The notes beneath the pieces were generated by a model that saw only the letters and a program-made list of their open reading frames with translations, searched no databases and was not told where the DNA came from. From Shewanella corallii (GTDB taxonomy: Bacteria > Pseudomonadota > Gammaproteobacteria > Enterobacterales > Shewanellaceae): DNA of 64,000 nucleotides. Position numbers and translations under genes: made by a program. Position 1 is the stretch's first letter, and each line of letters starts with the position of its first letter. The DNA lies in contig NZ_JAKIKT010000002.1 of NCBI RefSeq assembly GCF_023349125.1, positions 682,001 through 746,000 of the forward strand, given 5' to 3'. Shown here in pieces: positions 59,164 through 64,000 of the stretch.

Positions 59164-59437
59164 TGTATCCCTCAAACCCAGAATTGCCCCAAAGTTGCAT
59201 TTGCTGTGCATGGCACGGTTTTTTTTGAGTGGAAATTTTTAATAGTCATTAAACTCAGAGTCATGGGGCGTATTGAACTGTAGATAACAGGCGAAAGGCA
59301 GGCAGATAATGTGTCGGCACGCTTTTGCTCAAAGTTTAATCTGGACTTCCATTGCTAACTTATTGAATAATATATCAAAATAGCGGCACGATTTTCACTA
59401 GTCAGAGGTGACAAACGAGCATGCATATTATACAAAG
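59164..59437. other. Flank between repeat copy 1 and the gene cassette
   Basis: AT-rich and gene-free. A possible promoter lies just before the cassette: -35-like GTGACA and -10-like TATACA or TATTAT near 59408-59436. No second attC is visible here. Confidence 0.45.
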
Positions 59438-59438
59438 G

Positions 59439-60693
59439 TTAAACCTTAGGGAAGATTATGGATCTGCATAAAGTATTCGAATCAATAAGCATCCAATTGA
59501 TTGCCGAATTTACAAAATCGACACAAGTGAAACACCATGGTGGTAAAGGAGATATTCGTGAGGACGCTTTCCGCGATTTTCTTGCTGAATATTTGCCTCG
59601 TAAATACGGTACTGGACGAGGCGAAGTAATAAGTTCGCAAAACGATGTAAGTGGTGAACTGGATATCGTCATATTTGATAATGATCATTGCCCGCTATTT
59701 ATTAAATCATCCTCTCATTCCGTCTACCCAGCTGAAAGTGTATACGGAGCAATTAGCATGAAGTCCAATCTTGATAGCACAGAACTTCAAGATGCCTATG
59801 AGAATATTGTTAAATTTAAAAGGATGTTGCCCAAAACTGGTTTTACACATAACCCCAATTCTGGAATGTCATTAGGTATGGGGCCTGCCGTTCCAGTTAC
59901 CGCTGTTATTGCTTATGGCTCTAACAGAAGCATGGAAGCAATTGCAAAACAATTAAAAGAGTTAGATTCTCAAATTGACGATATTACTCTTAGACCAGAT
60001 TTTGTGGCTGTAATAGGAATGGGGCTAATTGGGCCAAGAGGAAAATTGAGAGGTGAATTCAATAAGTATACCCTTCCGGAAAATGTTGAAGATTTATGCA
60101 GCTTAAGAAAAACTGGTCGGCATACACTTCTTAGACTCTATATGCAGTTCTTGGACGAATTAAACTCCATCCAATTAAAAAGTCTAAACCTTCAAGAATA
60201 TTTTGATATGCCTCACATTGAAGGTGTGCACAAGGTGCGTAGACACGACAAGCTCATGCTGACCCCTATCGATGGTGGAGAGACTGAGGTTAAGAAACTA
60301 ACCGCTAAAGCTATTGAAAAGATTGTGGAATCCTCAAAGCCAGTCCCGCTAAGAGAGCATTTTGTAAATGCCTATGGTCAAGTTCCTCAAGGTGCTGAAC
60401 AACATTATGATTTAGACTTAACAATTTATGAATTCAACCCACATAACAAAAAATCGATACTTAGCGGCGGTATTACTCGAAACAAACAGGGGCATCCCAT
60501 TGGAGATGGTTCAACTTACCAACCAATTCCAATTGAAATAGATAACAAAAACTATGCAGTCGATTTTGGCTCTTTAGAATCGAGTGATTTTGTAGAGAAT
60601 CAGGATTATACAGTCGATGAACTTATGTCAATTTAGTGGTTTAACAAGTTGCTGCTGCGGATCGTCGCTTCGCTCCTCCCGCAGAGCAAGGCG
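59439..60693 (+). mobile_element. Solitary integron-type gene cassette
   Basis: The left boundary is G|TTAAAC (GTTAAAC at 59438-59444), which fits GTTRRRY. The ORF starts 14 nt later and its stop lies 2 nt before GTTTAAC (60639-60645), the exact inverse of the left core. An attC-like hairpin follows. The gene is clearly more AT-rich than its neighbours. No integrase gene or second attC is present in the window, so it looks like a lone cassette outside an integron. Confidence 0.62.
59458..60636 (+). CDS. DUF6602-type, PD-(D/E)XK-nuclease-like protein
   Basis: A 392-residue protein. Residues 30-110 look like the DUF6602 domain: GDIREDAFRDFLAEYLP (Glu35), GTGRGEVISSQNDVSGELDIVIFD (Asp69) and PAESVYGAISMKS. 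In a PD-(D/E)XK site the last strand usually reads E-x-K; here it is Ser100-x-Lys102, with Glu93 seven residues earlier. The rest (about 130-392) has no recognised domain. The base composition is AT-rich, and the gene lies in a cassette-like structure between two inverted repeats. DUF6602 genes are often seen in accessory regions; a role in DNA restriction is inference. The family assignment is from memory of the motif pattern. Confidence 0.75.
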   Translation: MDLHKVFESISIQLIAEFTKSTQVKHHGGKGDIREDAFRDFLAEYLPRKYGTGRGEVISSQNDVSGELDIVIFDNDHCPLFIKSSSHSVYPAESVYGAISMKSNLDSTELQDAYENIVKFKRMLPKTGFTHNPNSGMSLGMGPAVPVTAVIAYGSNRSMEAIAKQLKELDSQIDDITLRPDFVAVIGMGLIGPRGKLRGEFNKYTLPENVEDLCSLRKTGRHTLLRLYMQFLDELNSIQLKSLNLQEYFDMPHIEGVHKVRRHDKLMLTPIDGGETEVKKLTAKAIEKIVESSKPVPLREHFVNAYGQVPQGAEQHYDLDLTIYEFNPHNKKSILSGGITRNKQGHPIGDGSTYQPIPIEIDNKNYAVDFGSLESSDFVENQDYTVDELMSI

Positions 60694-60699
60694 CTAATT
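60639..60699 (+). other. attC-like recombination site
   Basis: 61 bp with the attC layout: R'' GTTTAAC (60639-60645), AAG, L'' TTGCT-G-CTGCGG, a variable loop, L' CCGCAG-AGCAA, GGC, and R' GCTAATT (60693-60699). L'' and L' pair over 11 bp with one unpaired G, as expected of the extrahelical base that orients attC recombination. R' departs from GTTRRRY at the second base and near its end. Confidence 0.62.
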
Positions 60700-60759
60700 C
60701 CCTCGCCCCTCAAGTAGCTAATGTCCCAAAATGCATAACACGGAAGTGGCAGATTGCAC

Positions 60760-61153
60760 CCAGTCCCCGTCTGAAGTTGCCGGAGGGATTAGATTGCAAT
60801 AGCGGGCGCTGTCATGAATGACAGCGTAAGTGCCGCTGAGCCATGGGCGAGTATCGCAAAGCGATAAGCTCACGAGCGCGAGGCAGGATAGCCGAGCGGG
60901 GAGTGAAGGACATGGATGTACTTCGGCGAATCGGCACTGGTCGCGTGCATTGCATGCTAATCACGATGGGTCACAACTTCGGTTGGGGTGTCCTTGGGGT
61001 TGTTAGGGGTGCTGAACAAGCAACACCCCTGACCCGGGTGTGGGCTGGAAGCCCGCGATCTTCTACCAAGCGTAGCTTGGTTATTCCTCTGCTCACAACA
61101 ACTGTGGCGGCGAAGCTCCACGACTTTACATTGCCGGAACGGCAATCACCTCC
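60760..61153 (-). repeat. Structured interspersed repeat, copy 2 (inverted)
   Basis: The same element as 58818-59163 on the opposite strand. Near-identical blocks include CACCCGGGTCAGGGGT and CCCCTAACAACCCCAAGGAC (minus strand). The hairpins lie at the same positions but with changed stems: ACCAAGC/GCTTGGT (61065-61081), GCGGGC/GCCCAC (61040-61056) and GGGGTGTTG/CAGCACCCC (61006-61029). Its outer end, GGAGGTGATTGC, faces the acyltransferase gene. The 165-codon ORF overlapping it is not considered real. Confidence 0.75.
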
Positions 61154-61353
61154 GCCAACAGCGGGTCCCCCAGGGACTAATGCAATGTCAGCCAAGTGCA
61201 GCTGGCAAAGCAGCAAACACAGATACCAATCAAAACCCCAAAGAGGTCTACCCGGACGATATCGGCGGCTCATCCATCAGAGGAGGACAAACCGAACGAA
61301 ACCGGTCAAAAAACCGCTATGGTCTGCTCTGTCGGGCTGAGTCCAGATTACGA

Positions 61354-61382
61354 TTGGTCAGATTCCAAACAGGCGTTAGAAT
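61354..61382 (+). promoter_or_regulatory. Sigma-70 promoter of the acyltransferase gene
   Basis: -35 TTGGTC (61354-61359), 17-bp spacer, -10 TAGAAT (61377-61382), about 36 bp before the GTG start. Confidence 0.65.
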
Positions 61383-61417
61383 AACCTCTTCTTTTTCTCA
61401 GGGATCTCGAGGACACA

Positions 61418-62341
61418 GTGGTAACAGCTGCACAATTCTCTCTTCAACTTTGCCATCCCAGATACTGGCTTCTGTGGTTGGGTATTGGCTTGATGAAACT
61501 CACCATGCTGCTGCCAATGCGACTGCAGATGAAATTGGGGGCCGGCATAGGCCGTTTGGCGATGAAGCTGGTGAAAAGCCGGGTGAAAACAGCCAAACGC
61601 AATCTTGAGCTCTGTTTTCCTGAGATGCCAAAAGATGAGCGTGAGCAGCTGCTGGTACGTAACTTTGAGGAAACCGGCAAGGCGATTTTCGATACCCTCA
61701 ACGCCTGGTGGTGGTCTGATTCCCGAATCCATAAACATATGACCATCAAAGGCCAGGAGCATGTTGAGCAAACCATAGACGCCGGTCAGGGCGTTATCCT
61801 GTTTGCCGTGCACTGCCTGCCGCTGGAGATGGGCGCCCGCATTTTCGGTCAATTCCAACCCGGTGTTGGAGTTTACCGCCCCCACAATAACCCTGTGCTT
61901 GAGTATCTGCAGGTCAAAGGTCGCCTGCGTTCCAACAAGGCGTTGGTGCCCAAGCGGGATCTGCGTCAGATGGTGCGTTGCCTGCGCAGTAAAGATGTTA
62001 TCTGGTATACCGCAGATCAGGATTTTGGCCGCTCCAGCGCCGTATTTATTCCCTTCTTCGGCGTTAAAGAAGCCGCCACCATCACCGGCGGGACCACTTT
62101 GGCCAAACTGGGTAAAGCCAGAGTGTTGCCCTTCTTTGTAAAGCGCAACGAGGATGACAGGGGATATACCATTGAGGTGATGCCACCACTGGATAACTTC
62201 CCCGGCGAAAATGAACTGGAGGATGCCATTAGAGGTAACGGCATTATCGAGGAGATTATCGCCCGCAGCCCGGCACAATATATGTGGCTGCATCGCCGCT
62301 TCAAGACCCGTCCCAATGAGGAAGATGCTTCCTTATATTGA
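61418..62341 (+). CDS. Lipid A late acyltransferase, LpxL/LpxP type
   Basis: A 307-residue membrane acyltransferase that adds a secondary acyl chain to lipid A. One N-terminal membrane helix (about 15-33) is followed by the catalytic HX4E motif, VHCLPLE, then QDFGRSSAVFIPFFG, GGTTLAKLG and YMWLHRRFKTRP. The start is a GTG at 61418 after GAGGACACA. LpxL and LpxM cannot be told apart with confidence from motifs alone, so no symbol is given. Divergent from hldE, another LPS gene, which supports an LPS role. Confidence 0.93.
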   Translation: MVTAAQFSLQLCHPRYWLLWLGIGLMKLTMLLPMRLQMKLGAGIGRLAMKLVKSRVKTAKRNLELCFPEMPKDEREQLLVRNFEETGKAIFDTLNAWWWSDSRIHKHMTIKGQEHVEQTIDAGQGVILFAVHCLPLEMGARIFGQFQPGVGVYRPHNNPVLEYLQVKGRLRSNKALVPKRDLRQMVRCLRSKDVIWYTADQDFGRSSAVFIPFFGVKEAATITGGTTLAKLGKARVLPFFVKRNEDDRGYTIEVMPPLDNFPGENELEDAIRGNGIIEEIIARSPAQYMWLHRRFKTRPNEEDASLY

Positions 62342-62420
62342 TTTTCGGTGCCAAATGGTTGAGGATGCGGCGCTATCGGCACTTTGCCGCTAGCGTAAAA
62401 TCAGGAATGAATACCCAATT

Positions 62421-63332
62421 ATGAAGTCGATTCGTTTGATGCTGACAGTGTTGGTCGGACTGGTATCTCTGCCCGCACTGGCAACGGACTATCTGCTGCC
62501 AGCTAAAGACAGCCGTCTGGTTGGAGAGAACCAGTACTATATTGTTCAGGATAACGGTGAGAGCCTGGAATCCATTGCCGCCCGTTTCCAACTGGGCCTG
62601 ACCAATATGATGGAAGCCAATCCCGGTGTAGACCCGTATCTGCCCAAGCCCGGCACCCGAATCATTATTCCTCATCAACTGGTCCTGCCCGACGCGCCGC
62701 GTAAAGGCATAGTGGTCAATATCGCTGAAATGCGACTCTACTACTACCCTAAGGGCGAAGACTTTGTACGTGTGCTGCCCATAGGCATTGGTCAGGTGGG
62801 TCGTGATACCCCCGAGAAGTGGGTAACTCAGGTTTACCGTAAGAAGGCCAACCCCACCTGGACACCCACTGCACGCATGCATAAAGAAGCTGAAGCCAGA
62901 GGTGAAACCCTGCCTAAAGTATGGCCGGCAGGACCGGACAACCCCATGGGCCTGTTTGCCATCTATATCGGTAACCTGTACGCCATCCATGGTACCAATG
63001 CTGATTTTGGTATTGGCCTCAGGGTAAGTCAGGGCTGTGTTCGTCTGCGTAATGAAGATATCGAAGAGCTATTCCACGAAGTGCCGGTCGGTACCCGGGT
63101 ACAGTTTGTCAATCAGCCGATTAAAGCCACTGAAGAACCTGACGGAGCCCGCTATCTGGAGGTGCATCAGCCACTGTCACGCACTGAGGCAGAGTTTGAG
63201 TCCAATGCACCTGTCCCGCTGGAACTGTCACCTGCCATTGCCCGATTTGTGGCCCACAGAGATACCGACTCCTTTGTAATAAAACGTCTGCTGGAAGACA
63301 GAAGCGGCATGCCAACAAGAATCAATCCATAG
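62421..63332 (+). CDS. L,D-transpeptidase (YkuD family)
   Basis: A 303-residue exported protein: signal peptide (cut near ALA|TDYL), a LysM-like segment ([21 protein letters not shown]), then the YkuD domain with [13 protein letters not shown] and the catalytic [12 protein letters not shown] (Cys nucleophile). Family members link peptidoglycan stems through 3-3 bonds or attach lipoprotein to the wall. It lies 79 bp after the acyltransferase gene, with a terminator after it at 63351. Confidence 0.94.
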   Translation: MKSIRLMLTVLVGLVSLPALATDYLLPAKDSRLVGENQYYIVQDNGESLESIAARFQLGLTNMMEANPGVDPYLPKPGTRIIIPHQLVLPDAPRKGIVVNIAEMRLYYYPKGEDFVRVLPIGIGQVGRDTPEKWVTQVYRKKANPTWTPTARMHKEAEARGETLPKVWPAGPDNPMGLFAIYIGNLYAIHGTNADFGIGLRVSQGCVRLRNEDIEELFHEVPVGTRVQFVNQPIKATEEPDGARYLEVHQPLSRTEAEFESNAPVPLELSPAIARFVAHRDTDSFVIKRLLEDRSGMPTRINP

Positions 63333-63350
63333 ATTGAAATCTACAAACAT

Positions 63351-63380
63351 AAAAAACGGCACCTTGAGTGCCGTTTTTTA
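63351..63380 (+). terminator. Rho-independent terminator of the L,D-transpeptidase gene
   Basis: AAAAAACGGCAC and GTGCCGTTTTTT pair around CTTGA. Confidence 0.9.
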
Positions 63381-63571
63381 ATTTCCGCCTGAAGTCTGAA
63401 ATATCAACAAGATAAAAAAGTCAGCACACACTCACCTCGAAACCACCACCCCGGTTGAGCACAAACCTGAAAACCGATATTAGCAAAAGCTGATCAACAT
63501 CAAAGACAGGCTGATATTTCACCTCTACAATCCGCGCCCTTTTGACTCACATTTGCGTTCACCGATAACAC

Positions 63572-64000
63572 ATGAGACTCCCTGTTCTTATGCTGGTGAC
63601 AGGGATAGTTCTTTCCAGTTTTAATGCCATGGCTTCTGGCTCTCAGGTTAACTCCATCGCTCAACCCAACAAACCTAATGTAGTCGCTACATCGGCAATG
63701 GATAAGCAGGCCATCGCGATACTGTGCAGCCTGCCGGACAACAGACGCGTTGAGCAGGCTCGCGCAGTGATGAAAGATGGCACCCTGATTATGCCAACCC
63801 GTTGTACCAACCACAGCTGCAGCTTCAAAATTGACACCAACCAGGTGAGATTTGTGGTGCATACCCATGTCAAAAGCAATGATGACAATCATGGTGTTGC
63901 CCGGTTAATTAACAAAGGCCGTGAGCTGCCGGGGCCTGGCGACCATGCTTTTCTGGATATGGGTAACGCCCCAAACTATTTCCTGACTCCGAAAGGCAGC
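63572..64000 (+). CDS. Secreted JAB/DUF4329-like protein, 5' part (runs off the window)
   Basis: The frame from the ATG at 63572 is open to the last base; 143 residues are visible. Residues 1-22 look like a signal peptide ending AMA|SGS. Later come VRFVVHTHVKSNDDNHG and LPGPGDHAFLDMGNAPNYFLTPKGS. The HTH-x..-D spacing and the GPGDHAFLDMGNAPNYFLTP block resemble DUF4329 proteins, which have a JAB/MPN-like fold with possible metal-dependent peptidase activity. No strong ribosome binding site precedes the ATG. The match is from the motif pattern, and the C-terminus is not visible. Confidence 0.6.
   Translation, partial: MRLPVLMLVTGIVLSSFNAMASGSQVNSIAQPNKPNVVATSAMDKQAIAILCSLPDNRRVEQARAVMKDGTLIMPTRCTNHSCSFKIDTNQVRFVVHTHVKSNDDNHGVARLINKGRELPGPGDHAFLDMGNAPNYFLTPKGS

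Noticed and set aside
60843..61340. 165-codon ORF beside the acyltransferase gene
   Set aside because: It lies over repeat copy 2 and its hairpins, has no ribosome binding site, and its translation shows no domain.

Overview
The window is a gammaproteobacterial chromosome segment, most probably from Shewanella or a close relative in the Alteromonadales. This is an inference from gene content and order: an lptD-surA-pdxA-rsmA-apaG-apaH cluster, a rplU-rpmA-obgE operon beside ispB, a divergent heme-uptake locus with HutX and HutZ, a DUF3718 protein, MSHA-type pilins, and cysJIH next to pnt and hldE. Most of the sequence is vertically inherited core genome with moderate GC. No rRNA, tRNA or CRISPR array was seen.

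Layout. 1-9.8 kb: the 3' end of a DEAD-box helicase gene, a Nudix hydrolase, a penicillin-acylase-family Ntn hydrolase, GMP reductase with an unusual leader, a divergent LysR/crotonase pair, a membrane-anchored glutamate-synthase-like flavoprotein and a small membrane protein. Two 266-bp inverted-repeat elements (MITE-like) lie here. 9.8-19.3 kb: envelope and housekeeping genes (djlA, murU, amgK reading left; lptD, surA, pdxA, rsmA, apaG, apaH reading right). 19.3-28.1 kb: a chemoreceptor, DUF3718 protein, folA, obgE-rpmA-rplU, ispB, and two paralogous type IV prepilins flanking ung. 28.1-36.3 kb: heme acquisition. tonB-exbB-exbD-hmuT-hmuU-hmuV reads left, and a TonB-dependent heme receptor with hutX and hutZ reads right. 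The AT-rich gap between them carries two Fur-like boxes, so iron probably controls both arms.

36.3-48.4 kb: an MsbA-type ABC exporter, a third orphan prepilin, a methyltransferase, a lipoprotein, a BlaI/M56 signalling pair with a clear double operator, a CpdB-type nucleotidase whose stop codon seems to be lost, a GGDEF protein and a FadD-type ligase. Next comes a gene-free 0.87-kb gap holding four consecutive stem-loops. 48.4-57.3 kb: cysH-cysI-cysJ, a three-gene transhydrogenase (pntAA, pntAB, pntB), and two uncharacterised genes that overlap at their 3' ends. 57.3-64 kb: hldE, an accessory insertion, an LpxL-type acyltransferase, an L,D-transpeptidase, and the 5' part of a secreted JAB/DUF4329-like protein.

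The most interesting part is the insertion between hldE and the acyltransferase (about 58.8-61.2 kb). It is an AT-rich gene for a DUF6602-type, PD-(D/E)XK-like protein. It starts 14 nt after a GTTAAAC core site and is followed at once by a 61-bp attC-like site, so it looks like a solitary integron gene cassette outside any integron. Two inverted copies of a structured repeat flank it, and their hairpin stems differ by compensating base changes.
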